Assembly (NCBI GenBank): GCA_033032865.1
Contig: JAWHQI010000040.1
Coordinates: 5,377,001 to 5,441,000 of the forward strand
Length of the DNA stretch: 64,000 nt
Origin: Dactylorhiza incarnata
Lineage: Eukaryota; Streptophyta; Magnoliopsida; Asparagales; Orchidaceae
Direction: 5' to 3'
Positions 20,913-32,561 of the stretch are shown piece after piece. Within the stretch, counting starts at the first letter, position 1. Each line of letters begins with the position of its first letter. The position numbers were made by a program, and so were the translations under genes. A model generated the notes under the pieces. The model saw nothing but the letters and a program-made list of their open reading frames with translations, was not told the DNA's origin and made no database searches.

Positions 20913-22489
20913 TGATAAGTCGGGTTTATATAGCTATTTCCTTACTCATCTGGGTCGTTTATCTTTCCTTTACCCTTAACTTAATGCTCATTGATGCATC
21001 TATTGATCACATTGCATATTTCTACTCTAAGTGCAATCATTGGCCCTTTTTGGTGTGATTTCTTGTATGCTTTACTTTCAATCTATCCCATGATGATATA
21101 CCTTTGCTGTGGATGTTGTAGAATGCCTATTTCAGTGGTTTTCCTGCAGGTATTGGGATTGAGTGGACACTCAGAGTGGGTTGGGACATTTTTAGCCTAA
21201 TGGGCCACTGGTCGTGCGTTTTTGTTAGCACACGATCAGGCGTACGACCACTGGTCGTGCGCATCCCCCCTTTTTTTCCAACTGAGCGGTTCGCACGATC
21301 ACTGGATTTCTTCTTGCATGACCACTGGTCGTGCGTCACTGATCGTGCACTATTTTGCCATTCTGGATTTTGCTACAGGTTGTTCTCGCACACTCAGTGG
21401 CATTTCTTCTCGCACGACCACTGGTCGTGTGCCACTGATTGTGCGCGTTCAAAATTCTGCTTTCTATATATACGCGTTTTCATGAATCCTTCTGCCCTAA
21501 TCCGCATTTTAGGTCTTCTTGAGTGTTATTTTCTGGTACCCTTCATCCTCCTTCACCCTCCATCATCCAAGAGCCTCCAAGGAGAGGATTCTAGCCCAAA
21601 GATCATCAATATCAAGCAAGGAGATCGTGCATCGGAGTAGATCGGGTCGTGAGATGAAGAAGACGGGTCATTGGGCGGAAGTGACGACCCTCCTCTACCC
21701 CGGATGCGGTTGTGGACCGAGTTTGGACACGGATTGACAACCCATCGATTCCTACTGCGAATCCCAATGAGGCTTCAAACGTGGTCGTTTCCTTTACTCT
21801 TTTTCCTCTTGATTTGTTATTTAGGGCACGATTTCTCTAACTTTTGATGATGAACACTATAAACCATGGGTTGCAATGCATATTTCATTTATATGAAATC
21901 ATCTTGTTTATATGTGTGATAAGGTGTGCCGACATTCCATTGCCATCATCCCCGCTCCATTCCGCTAGCCTACTTGCCCATTCTGCAAGTCTACTCTTCC
22001 ATTCCGCTTGACTACTCTTCTACTACGTGAGCTTACTCTTCCATTCCACAAGCCTACTCATCCATTCTGCTTCACTACCATCCATTCTCCTAGCCAAGAG
22101 GTGCTAACGGCCCTCACACCTTTCCGCAGTTGCACTCACTCCATCCGCAAGCCTTCTCGCCCATTCGCCTAGCAAAGTAGTGCATATCAGCCTGCATAGT
22201 TTCCATATGCCTTGCGAAGCAGTGCATAGCGGCCTGCATAGTAGTTTAGTATTTAGTTTATTTTATTCTGTTTTCCATAAACCAAATCAAACCGTCTGCA
22301 ATCCATCCGTCCTAAAGGACTTCGATCTCAAGTCCCGCCTCGATAGATAACTCCACCTTACTGTGTTCCTTTGAGATTTGATACTCGGGGATTCACTCCT
22401 AGTTTTATATTACTTGAACGATCGGTACACTGCCGTTTCGTGCCGCAGTCTCGCTCCCGCCTATAGCAGTGTGCTAAATCCCCACATCA
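20913..22489 (+). repeat. 5' LTR of F2 (1,577 bp)
   Basis: Starts TGATAAGTCGGG and ends CCCACATCA. Contains dyad words ACCACTGGTCGTGCG at 21,200-21,440, a TATATATA box at about 21,466, then short CCATTC(C/T)GC phrases at 21,955-22,170. Confidence 0.88.
21200..21475 (+). promoter_or_regulatory. U3 dyad-word cluster and TATA box of F2 5' LTR
   Basis: Six or so ACCACTGGTCGTG / CACGATCA words lie just upstream of CTATATATACGCG. The partner LTR has the same layout at 25,965-26,210 with CTATAAATACGCG. Confidence 0.5.
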
Positions 22490-22495
22490 TGTATT

Positions 22496-22512
22496 TGGAG
22501 CCGTTGCCGGGG
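22496..22512 (+). promoter_or_regulatory. Primer-binding site, tRNA-Asp type
   Basis: TGGAGCCGTTGCCGGGG differs by one base from the 17-nt complement of the plant tRNA-Asp 3' end, the PBS used by Athila/Tat-type elements. Confidence 0.8.
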
Positions 22513-22708
22513 AACACAGTCGTGTGAGTTTTCTAGACAGGGAGATGAGAGGTAGAAATTCTTCCATTTGTAAATTGCATCCTTTTGTTTTATTTTTTTT
22601 TCGTATTCTGTTTTTCCTGCTTTAAATATAAGTTGCTTTAGTAAATTATTGTTGGGTATAGTATTTTGCACAATAGTGTTTTTCTTTTGAATCTGTTATC
22701 TTCACGCA

Positions 22709-23206
22709 ATGTGGGCCTCATTCAATATTCGTTGCCATTGGTGTGGAGATATCTCTCATGCTAGTGATAGATTTCCAAAGGGAGATAATTGCCCTAACTC
22801 TCAAGGCCCAGAATATGGAGCACCGACTTCGTCTGGTACTCCATATGGTGTGCGTAAGTCCTATGGCTATTCATCTGAGCCTTTAATGACACATTTCTTT
22901 ACGACTTCAGCACCTGTTGTGCCAAAGAAGCCAGTAAGGGAATGCTTATTTTGTCGGATCACGGATCATGCCTTGAAAGATTGTGCTGCTTATCTTCGCC
23001 AATTGGACGAGAATGACGAGCCGGATATCTGGATCGTCCTGACTCCTAACTATGGCAGCACACCTTCTACCTCTGATTATGTAGCCGTGTCACCTTCAAG
23101 TTTTGAAGGGAATGATGCAGACACGCTTATCAGAGTTGTGGCAGATGTATGTTCCGACATAGCTGAGCCTATCTCCTCTGTGCATACATCACCTTGCATG
23201 GATTAG
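22709..23206 (+). pseudogene. Gag-like remnant of F2 with zinc-knuckle motifs
   Basis: The frame contains CHWCGDISHASDRFP, a CCHC-like motif lacking its last Cys, and CLFCRITDHALKDC, a complete C-x2-C-x4-H-x4-C. The capsid-like part expected upstream is missing. It is followed by degenerate frames at 23,214-23,540 and 23,582-23,911 rich in Ser, Glu and Asp. This resembles the tail of an Athila Gag. It begins only 220 bp after the PBS, so most of gag has been lost. Confidence 0.55.
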
Positions 23207-23911
23207 ATTCTTTGTGAGGAATCAGCGCTTGAATTTTATCCAAGCACTATTCCTCCCCCTGTTGTGCGTACTACTACATTCGTCTCTGAAGACATTATTG
23301 AGTATATTTCACAGGATAAGGCAGGTGATTTGTGTGTTGTGCCTATTCCTATGGAGGAGGATATTTTCCAAGGTGACGAGGATTCTACCTCAGCACCGGT
23401 GGAGGAAGTTTAAATCGTGGAGGAGGCCACAGATGATCCTACTGAGCCCTGCAACATTGTCGACGATGCCGACAATATCCTTTTGCTTTAATCTATCGGG
23501 AGTGAGACCGGGACCAATCTCCCGATTGATGTTTATTTAAGTTTTTCTTCTCTTTTATTTCTTGACACCACTTCATCATTTGTGCCTATGCAGGTTGAGT
23601 CTTCACAGGTACTCAAGGAGGACTTGGAGAATTTTACTCAGGTCAATGATGAGGGTATCCTCTCATGTGAGGAGGTTGATCCCTCCTCTATAGAGGAAGC
23701 CTTATTCATTGCCCCCTCTTCTTGCTGCCTCCGTGAAGATGACACCTTTCTGGGCAAGGAAATTTTTGGTGAGATTTGTGAGGAGTACTCCTCCTCTTCT
23801 TACTTTTTATTCCCTCTACCTGTGACGAGCAAGTATTATTTATATTTAGGGAGAGGAGTAACTATTCTTTTGCCGAATCGGTACCAGCTACCGACATGCA
23901 TATTAGAATAG

Positions 23912-25666
23912 TTACTTGTACATTTCCTTTTTCATACTCCCATTAGCTAGAACTCTTAAAGTTCTGAATAAGTCGTGCTGGGAGGACAATAACCCCAGTA
24001 GTTATCTTACGTTTTCCTGCATTTTTATCGTATCTAGTTTGTTTAGTTAGTTGTATTTCTTTTTTTGGTTTGTCTATTTTCTTTTGTTTTGGTGGAGCTC
24101 ACCCCTGCAGGTTCATTTTATGGATGAGGATGCTGCAGCTTTGTCTTAGTTTACACGCAAATCTTCTGGTATGCTATCTTGCTGAGCATTGGGTGCTATC
24201 TTCCCCTAGCAATATTTTGAATTTCATAGTCATATATTGTATTGGATTGTTTAGTTTAAGTATGGGGGAGAGTCATTTTATGTACCCACTCACATGCACT
24301 ATTGCATAGCATGCTAGAAGCTTTTATTTAAGTTGTATTGTTCATTTTCTATGCACATCACATCACCCACTTGAGCGCGCACTTAACCGTTGGAGCGTAA
24401 CGAGTCTAACTCATTCCTTTGTGTGATTGGGAAAATCATTGTGCTGGCATTTAAATTATGTAGTGGAGTAAAATGATGACTCCGGTGTTCCTAGTCAAGT
24501 ACTCACGTGAGTATAGAGATTTGTGTAGATTAGATTTCATTTTATACTTTTAGTTTTAAACATTTCTATTAGTGTAAATATTATTTACTCTACTCAAATG
24601 GTGAATCCGATGTGAATCAAAAGGTAGCATAGGGATGTGTGTAAATTATCGTTAGACTAGTATTGTTTGAGTTGGGAGAAAGGAGAATCTTTCTCGGGGG
24701 CTAAGAACTTGCCCCAAGCGATTCTTGAAGCATGGACATAGGATAGTTCTTTTGCGTGAGAGTGACGTAGGACGTTATTTTGTCCCGGTTAATCTTTTGT
24801 ATCATGCCTATCGTCTACCCTTGCTAGCCCCTTTGATCCTATCCAGTCCATTTGATTCAGCTCCACCTACACCTCACCAAAGCCTCTAAGCCAATCCTAA
24901 TTGCACGTCCAAATTATGAGCTGAAGTTTTTACTTTTTGGGGTGGTGATTTTGATAAATTCGTTGTGATTATGTGGATGTGCTCATTTGAAAATTTGCTG
25001 AAAGAAAAAAAAAATGAAGAAAGAGAAAAAGAAAATAGTTTTGCTTTGAAAAATGAATGAGAAAAAAACTAAATTGAAAATTATTTGAAATATTGAGAAT
25101 ATGTGGTGCACACACCCATGTTGCAAAAGTCCAAGTATGGGGGTGTGGTGCACTTGCATTCAATTTTGGTTTGCGGGTAGTTTTATTAAAGCTCATTTGG
25201 GTTTAGGTGTACTAAAGCCTTCGTGTTTATCTTTGTTTACCTCACCATAACCCAAGCCCCATTTAAAACCTAAAGTCCTACCGACTCACGCTATGAACCA
25301 ATCTAGTGTCATGGAGAGAATGTGACTGGGCGAGCTTATGGTCTCCGACACCGATGTATTTCGGTGGAGTTTGTCTCGAATCCCAACTTTGGCAATGCTC
25401 ACTTCAGCGATTATTTTACTTTCTCCGTATGCGTGACCAGATGATTCACCGTAATTCATTTTTTTAGTAGAAGTAATATTTATTTACTCTATTAGAAATT
25501 TATAAACTATGTGTATAATTAGAAATCTTCTCTACTATTTTTCTATGTATGTGAGCATGCGACTTCGCATGGTACTCCATTTTGTAAATTTTAAGGTAGC
25601 TATTCCATTTTCCCGCTCCGCCGGATTTGTTTGCTCAGGACGCGCAAACAGGTAAGTCTGGGGGTG
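23912..25666 (+). other. 3' non-coding internal region of F2
   Basis: No domain in any frame. At 23,976-24,000 a CTGGGAGGACAA motif matches CTGGGAGACAA in F3 (minus strand, about 62,790). 24,980-25,080 is A-rich. The polypurine tract TGGGGGTG abuts the LTR at 25,659-25,666. Confidence 0.6.
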
Positions 25667-27229
25667 TGATGAGTCTGGTTTATATAGCTATTTTCGAACT
25701 CATCTGGGTCGTTTATCTTGCCTTTGCACTTCACTTATTGCTCATTGATGCTTCTATTGATCACATTGCGTATTTCTACTCTAAGTGCAACCCTTGGCCC
25801 TTTTTGGTGTGATTTCTTGTATCCTTTACTTTCAATCTATCCTGTGATGATATACATGTGCTGTGGATGTTGTAGAATGCCTATTTCAGTGGTTTTCCTG
25901 TAGGTACAGGGATTGTGTGGACACTCGGAGTGGGTTGGGCCATTTTTAGCATAATGGGCCACTGGTCATGCGTTTTTGTTAGAGCACGATCAGGCGCACG
26001 ACCACTAGTGTTGTACATCCCCCTTTTTTTCCAACCGAGCGGTTCGCATGATCACTAGATTTCTTCTTGCATGACCACTAGTCGTGCGCCACTAATTGTG
26101 CGCTATTTTGCCATTCTGGATTTTGCTACAGGTTGTTCTTGCACGCTCAGTGGCATTTCTTCTCGCACGACTACTGGTCGTGCGCGTTCAAAATTCTGCT
26201 TTCTATAAATACGCGTTTTCACGAATCCTTCCACCATAATCTGCATTTTAGGTCTTCTTGAGCGCCGTTTTCAGGTACCCTTCATCCTCCTTTACCGTCC
26301 ATCATCCAAGCTTCTCCAAGGAGAGGATTATAGCCCAAAGATCATCAATATCAAGCAAGGAGACCGTGCACCAGAGTAGATCGGGTCGTGAGACGAAGAA
26401 TATTGGTCATTGGGAGGAAGTGACAACCCTCCTCTAACCCGGACGCAGTTGTGGACCGAGTTTGGATGCGGATTGACAACCTAGCGATTCATACCGTGAA
26501 TCCCAACGAGGCTTCGGACGTGGTCGATTCCTTTACTCTTTTTCCTCTTGATTTGTTATTTAGGGCAAGATTTCTCTAACTTTTGATGAAGAACACTATA
26601 AACCATGTGTTGTAATGCATATTTCATTTATATGAAATCATCTTGTTTATATGTGTGTATGAGGTGTGCCGACATTCCATTGCCATCATCCCCGCTCCAT
26701 TCCACTAGCCTACTCGCCCATTCCGCAAGCCTACTCTTCCATTCTGCTTGATTACTCTTCCACTACGTGAGCCTACTCTTCCATTCTGCAACCCTACTCA
26801 TCCATTCCCCTTGACTACCATCCATTCGCCTAGCCAAGAGATGCTAACGGCCCTCACACCTTTCCGCAGTTACACTCACCCCATCCGCAAGCCTTCTCGC
26901 CCATTCGCCTAGCGAAGCAGTGCATAGCGGCCTGCATAGTTTCCATCCGCCTTGCGAAGCAGTGCATAACGGTATGCATAGTAGTTTAGTATTTAGTTTA
27001 TTTAATTCTATTTTCCATAAACCAAATCAAACCATCCACAATCCATCCGACCTAAAGGACTTCGATCTCAATTCCCTCCTCGATAGATAACTCTACCTTA
27101 CTATGTTCCTTTGAGATTCGATACTCGGGGATTCACTCCTCATTTTATAGTATTTGAACGATCGGTACACTCCCGTTTCGTGCCGCAGTCTCTCTCCCGC
27201 CTATAGCAGTGTGCTAGATCAGCGCATCA
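25667..27229 (+). repeat. 3' LTR of F2 (1,563 bp)
   Basis: Starts TGATGAGTCTGG and ends AGCGCATCA. It is collinear with the 5' LTR with numerous substitutions and small indels, many of the C-to-T/G-to-A kind in CpG words of the dyad cluster. Confidence 0.88.
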
Positions 27230-27234
27230 GATAT

Positions 27235-27755
27235 TGAGGTGAGGGATACCGCCCGATGCTAGCCACTAACGCCGGCGCTAGTGCCTCATACAAGAATTTG
27301 GTATTTTCTTTTGGAAAATCATTCTCTTCTGCAAAACTGACTCCTTCCAGTAAGAATAACACAAAATTCCAGAAAAGGGTCTCAACCCCCATTATTTCAT
27401 GTGCAAACTATCACAAGATTGGTCACACGTCTAGTTCTTGCAGGAAAGTGAAACAAAATACTTTAAAGCAAATCTAAGTACCTAAGGCTTCCACTTATTC
27501 TATGGGTGGTATCGCTTGGGTATCCGAATCTTTACTCTCATCTTCTTTCTAGATATGCAAGCAGGCTAAGGACAATGAAGATGTGTGGAACTTGGATTCT
27601 GGATTCTCCAAGCACATGACGGGCAATAAAGCAAAGTTCCTTAGCCTAGAAAAGAAGAAGGGAAGGATCGTGACATTTGGCGATAATAGAAAAGGAAGGA
27701 TCATGAGAATTGGTACAATTGGAACGAATCTTTTACGATATCGAATGTTCTTTAT
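27235..27755 (+). pseudogene. Gag C-terminus and aspartic protease, copia C
   Basis: Resumes copia C after F2. At about 27,400 CANYHKIGHTSSSC is a second zinc knuckle with its second Cys changed to Tyr. The protease block follows at about 27,580: VWNLDSGFSKHMTGN with the catalytic Asp in DSG. At least one stop (about 27,550) and a frame change near 27,730 separate protease from the next segment. Confidence 0.8.
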
Positions 27756-29162
27756 GTGAAAGGGCTAAAACATAATATAATTTCTATTAGTCAATTATGT
27801 GATAAAGGATTATATGTTTTATTTGAATCTTCTACTAACTCATGCAAAATATCTAATCCTACTACAAAAGATATTTTACTAACTACACCAAGAATACATA
27901 ATGTTTATATAGTTTCATTTCATGATTTTTCTAAATCATCTATAAAATCGTTTATCACCAAAAATGATGAATTAGAACTTTGACATAGACGGCTAGGACA
28001 TGCTAGCATACAACTTATTGTAAAACTTGCCAAAGGTGATTTAATTAGAGGATTGCCTAGGTTAAATAGAAATTTACCTTCACTTTGTTCACCATGTCAA
28101 AAAGGTAAATTTACTAAATCCTCTTTCAAAAGTAAAAATATCATTTCTACTACAAGACCCTTGCAATTAATTCATATAGATCTTTTTGGTCCCGTTAGAA
28201 CCGCAGGTCTTGGTGGTAGATTATATACATATATTTTAATAGATGATTTTTCAAGATATTCTTGGACATTATTTCTCTCATCCAAATCCGATGCGTTTTG
28301 CGAATTTTCAAAATTATGTACTCGTATTCAAAATGAAATTGATTTAAAAATTAAATGCATTCGCTCGGATCATGGAGGAGAATTTGAAAATGAAAAGTTT
28401 ACATCTTTTTGTGATATGTTAGGCATTAAACATGAGTTCTCCGCACCACACACACCACAACAAAATGGTATTGAAGAAAGAAAGAATATGACACTTCAAG
28501 AACTAGCACACTCTATGCTATGTGAATATAAATTGCCTAAGTCCTTTTGGGCCGAAGCCGTAGATACATCATGTTATGTTATGAATAGAATCATGCTTCG
28601 CCCATCTCTTAATCACACACCACATGAACTTTATTTTCAAAAGAAGCCTAGCGTATCTTACTTCAAAGTTTTTAGTTGTAAATGTTTTATTTTGAATACT
28701 AAAGATAGCTTCGGAAAGTTTGATGAAAAATGCGATGAAGGAATTTTTCTTGGATACTCTTCAACTAGTAAAACATATAGAATTTTTAATAAAAGAACTA
28801 GTAAAGTTGAAGAGTCGATTAATGTTAAATTTGATGAGCTTGTTCCTTGTGTAGAAAGACTTTCCGCAGGCAAAGAGGATGATCTCTTACCACCTTTGGA
28901 GCATGGTGACGAGGAACCTTCCAAAGAAGAGGAAGAGGAGGCCAAGGAAGATGATTATGTGCCTCCAAGCGACTTGAAATTTACAAAGAATCATCCACGG
29001 GAACTAATAATTGGTGAACCATCCATTGGGGTAAGAACTCGCTCTTCTCTTCATGAATCTTTTTCAAATATTTGTTTTGTTTCCGAAATTGAACCAAAAA
29101 CCGTTTCAACCGCTTTAAATGATGAATTTTTGTTTTTGTCTATGAATGAAGAGTTAGAATAA
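27756..29162 (+). pseudogene. Integrase, copia C
   Basis: 27,756-27,983 holds the pre-integrase part (GLKHNIISISQLCDKG), interrupted by a TGA at 27,981-27,983 where Trp of the WHRRLGH motif is expected, and continues in the same frame. The integrase core shows Asp in QLIHIDLFGPV, Asp in CIRSDHGGEFE and Glu in PQQNGIEERKN. The C-terminal part passes FLGYSSTSKTYRIFNKRT and an acidic linker to a stop at 29,160-29,162. A functional protein would cut target DNA and join element cDNA. The core itself retains the D,D,E residues. Confidence 0.9.
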
Positions 29163-30133
29163 TTTGAGTGAAATAATGTTTAGAAATTAGTAGAAAGACC
29201 ATCTAATCACCCAGTTGTAGGTGTAACATGGATATTTAAAAATAAATTAGATAGTGAGTCTAGAATCACTAGAAATAAAGCACGCATAATAGCACAAGGA
29301 TATTCTCAAATCAAGGGAATAGATTTTGATGAAACTTTTGCACCCGTTGCTAGATTGGAATCTATACGAACTTTTCTAGCATTTGCAAGCTTTAAAAGAA
29401 TAAAACTATTTCAAATGGATGTAAAAAGTGCTTTTCTAAACGGGTTTGTAAAAGAAGAAGTTTATGTTGAACAACCCCCGGGTTTTATTAGTGAAAATTT
29501 TCCCAATCATGTTTATAAACTAAAAAAGCGATTTATGATTTAAAACAAGCACCCCGTGCATGGTATGAAAGACTTACATCATTTTTATTAAAGCACAGTT
29601 ATATTATGGGAAGTGTCGATAATACTCTCTTCATTAAGCATAATAATGATGATTTTATTATTTTGCAAATATATGTTGATAATATAATATTTGAATCTAC
29701 TAATGAAGAGTTGTGTAATGAAGTTATTTTAATTTAGTGGTGAAAAATGAATTTGAAATGAGTCTAGTAGGAGAACTTTCTTATTTTCTTGGTTTTCAAA
29801 TATCACAAAAAATGATGGTATTTTTATATGTCAAACTAAATATGTCAATGATATGCTTAAATGCTTTGGATTTGAAAACCTTAAACATGCTTCTACACCA
29901 ATGAGTGCATCACTAAAATTAGGGAAAGATGAATCGGGAATTTTAATTGATCAAACTTTATATAGAGGTATGATAGGATCTCTACTTTATCTAAGTGCAA
30001 CTAGACCCGATGTTATGTTTGTCGTATGCTTATGTGCTCGATTTCAAGCCAATCCAAAAGAATCTCATTTAAAAGCACTGAAACAAATTTTTAGATATCT
30101 AATTGGGTCATCTAGATTAAGATTATGGTACCT
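29163..30133 (+). pseudogene. Reverse transcriptase and RNase H start, copia C
   Basis: RT blocks are present in broken frames: GVTWIFKNKL, DETFAPVARLESIRTFLAFA, FQMDVKSAFLNGFVKEEVYV, then a frameshift at about 29,535 before YDLKQAPRAWYERL. The active site reads IYVDNIIF (about 29,670), with the second catalytic Asp of YVDD replaced by Asn. The later block ASLKLGKDESG...RGMIGSLLYLSATRPDV is intact in frame to 30,133, where copia D sequence begins. RT would synthesise cDNA in the particle; the mutated site and frameshift abolish this. Confidence 0.88.
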
Positions 30134-30520
30134 GAATCATTTGGGTGTTTGGGTGTGAGCAGATATGGGATTTGTCCTCCTATATAACAGGAGTTGCATC
30201 CATGCGCCCCTTGATGGAATTGGACTGAGAAATGCATGGCCATGCTTGGTTGAGTCAATATGTGATATTGAGCTCACCATTCTCTGGAAGTCCGTTCTAG
30301 ATCAAGAAACTTGGATTGAGCTATTATGAGGGTGACACGGTCCATGCCTCTAGTTCTTTCCGGATGTAAGGGACAAAGGGACAAAGACAACGCTGGAACA
30401 TTGGTCATAAAGGTTTATGAGTTATGAACTCTTATTGCTTGGGGAGCAATGATGCATTGCTAGATGCCGCTCATTGTTTGTGAGGTTTTTGTTTGATACT
30501 TTTAAGATCAAGTGGGAGAC
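30134..30520 (+). repeat. Extra copy of copia D 3' non-coding region
   Basis: 387 bp nearly identical to 37,108-37,494, directly upstream of the left LTR D and ending in the same AAGTGGGAGA polypurine tract. A 5' LTR should not be preceded by this sequence. The junction with copia C at about 30,127-30,134 shows a shared GGTAC with the right copy (37,098-37,102). Confidence 0.85.
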
Positions 30521-31516
30521 TGTTGGAGTTACCATTGTGATCTAGAAGTGGTCAAACATGTAATGTCACTGCCAACGCGATATGAGCCTGCAGGGTCGCA
30601 CATAAGAGCATGTGGAGAAGTTGGAAGATTGACTATGTTGGTAAAGGTTACCAATCACCATATAGAATGGGGAAGTCCAGCAATTGTTGATGTCTGAATT
30701 CGTCGGATATGACTTGTCGGATTCGTCTGAATTCGTCGGATATGATTCGTCGGATTCGTCGGATCATTCCCTGGAATCTCGACGAATTGTCACAGAGACC
30801 CTTCACTCGGCAAATGTTGCCGTCTGATCGGATTCGTCGGAATTCGTCGGATCGTTCTGTGGAATCCCGACGAATTGTTACAGAGGTCCTTATCTCGGCA
30901 AATGTTGCCTCTAATGTGATTCGTCGGAATTTGTCGGATTGTCCCGTGTAAACTCAACGAATGCTGATTCGTGAAATCCCGATGAATTGTTACAGAAAGA
31001 GTTCTTTTTCTGTATGGACTGCGGATAGCGATTATTTTAGGTCTGTTTATACTTCGGCTATAAATAGAACTTAATCTTAAGGGTTCATTAGGCAAATGCG
31101 AATAGAAGATTCGGCCGACGGAAGTGTTCCGCCCGAACCCTAGACGGAAGTGTTCCGCCACCCCGTTCGCCTCCGCCAACCCCCTTCCGGCGATCGTCGC
31201 CGTGGATGTTCTTCCTGGAGCGAACCTAGCAGTTCGTGGAAGTGCAAGAGTGCAGTCTTCTTCTCCCGGCTCGTGTGGATCTCTGTAGAGACGTAGACAT
31301 AATTCTACGTGAGAACTCTCTTTGCCGCCGCAAGGAATCCTCTTCTTGGAGCATCTAGGTTGGATTTGATCCAATCCCGCAAAGGTAATTTCATACCTAG
31401 CAATTTTATTAACTTCTTGATTCAATGTTCATGGCCCGATCCGTATTCTTTTTGGGTTGTTTCTCTTTATTTCCGCTGCGCCTACATGTGATGTATGGTT
31501 CTAGAAAAACCCAACA
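30521..31516 (+). repeat. Left LTR of copia D (996 bp)
   Basis: Starts TGTTGGAGTTACC and ends AACCCAACA. U3 holds three tandem repeats of about 80-85 bp (30,690-31,000) with TTCGTCGGA and CCGACGAATTGT words, followed by CTATAAATAG at 31,059. Confidence 0.92.
30680..31070 (+). promoter_or_regulatory. Triplicated U3 repeat and TATA box of LTR D
   Basis: Each repeat contains an inverted pair of ATTCGTCGG and TC(C/T)CGACGAATTG, followed by CAGAG...CTCGGCAAATGTTGCC. The triplet lies directly upstream of GGCTATAAATAG at 31,057-31,068. The right LTR has the same set at 37,660-38,040. Confidence 0.55.
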
Positions 31517-31517
31517 G

Positions 31518-31529
31518 TGGTATCAGAGC
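31518..31529 (+). promoter_or_regulatory. Primer-binding site, initiator-Met tRNA type
   Basis: TGGTATCAGAGC one base after the LTR; perfect match. Confidence 0.9.
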
Positions 31530-32561
31530 CAGGTTCTGGTCATGAATGTTGTTTCAGAAGTTTGGTTATTCCAGTACATGCAAATCTAGGTATTTGGAAG
31601 CGTTCTAAATGTCAAGATTTCTTCCTGGAACATCAAATGTTGATGATTTTTCAAAGGGACTCTTGGAACCCTGCCAGGAACGTCTGGGATTTCGTGGTAA
31701 TTTCTAATTATTAGAAATTGTTGTCTCCTTAGCAGTAACCATCCCTCAAGTGGTTTATGAACCCTTGTATTGTTTTTTATTTTGATTCCAACAATGAGAG
31801 CTTGTCTACTGCTTTAAGTCGAGTTGTCTTTGCCTTTGTCCAATGCATGTAAATCTGAAGATTTGGAAGAGTTCTAAATATCCAGATTTAGCTCTTTCGT
31901 CTATCAAAGGTTGATAGTCTTTTGTTGTGCACATAAGGGATGCATGCGGATTTTAGAAAGGTTGTTTTTCTGTTGATGTGCACATTGATCAAATGTTGAT
32001 CATGGTTAAGTGTTAACCTATTATTAAAAAAAATTAAAATACCTTCATCAAATATTAAGTGTTAGGATGCCTTCCGATGGATGACACTCTTCCTGCCTCG
32101 ATCGATGAAATGTGGGCTTGCCAAAGCAAGGTGCATTAATCTATCTTGGTAAGGGTGCGAGCGGATAATTGTGATATCCCACTGTCGACATCGGGTCTAA
32201 CTTAACTAGGTGACCTCAAAGGTTGAGTGCCTAGAGGCATAGGGTTGGCATGCACAATATGATGGATGCGAATAAGGAGTTATTCATCAGCCATACAAGA
32301 GTTGCATGAGGATGCAATTGGCAAGCGTTGCCTACCTAAATAACCGCATTATGAAAGGAACGCCAAAGCGGACTCGTGGTGTTGGTGAAATACGGATCTT
32401 GTCCACTAAGAGAGTAGCTCGCATGGGCTCTCCGAATTGATAGTGAGGGTTATCAATTTGAATAAAATAGTGGGATTATTTAATTGAAGTCCAAATTAAA
32501 ATAAATTGTATTTTGAAATTAAGGTACTGATTAAATTCTGCATGAATTCTTGTAGAATTCC
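31530..32561 (+). other. Untranslated leader of copia D, about 1 kb
   Basis: No domain in any frame. Includes near-repeats of the GGAAG(C/A)(G/T)TTCTAAAT...CCAGATTT type (31,595 and 31,865). The length is typical of the 5' region between PBS and gag in large copia elements. Confidence 0.6.

Larger units (their letters stand above)
20913..27229 (+). mobile_element. Athila-like Ty3/gypsy non-autonomous retrotransposon F2 (6.3 kb)
   Basis: LTRs 20,913-22,489 and 25,667-27,229, a tRNA-Asp-type PBS, and a GGGGGTG polypurine tract before the 3' LTR. Flanks AATAT (20,908-20,912) and GATAT (27,230-27,234) approximate a 5-bp target duplication. It lies in gag of copia C. The internal region (3.2 kb) has only a gag-like remnant and no protease, RT or integrase. 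LTRs differ at many positions, so the insertion is not recent. Confidence 0.85.
18149..30133 (+). mobile_element. SIRE-like Ty1/copia retrotransposon C, split by F2, 3' end lost
   Basis: 5' LTR 18,149-19,245, PBS, gag, then a 6.3-kb Athila-like insertion (20,913-27,229), then the rest of gag, protease, integrase, RT and the start of RNase H. The frame stops matching at 30,133, where a 3' fragment of copia D begins, and no 3' LTR of this subfamily follows. Many stops and a mutated RT active site show long inactivity. Confidence 0.85.
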
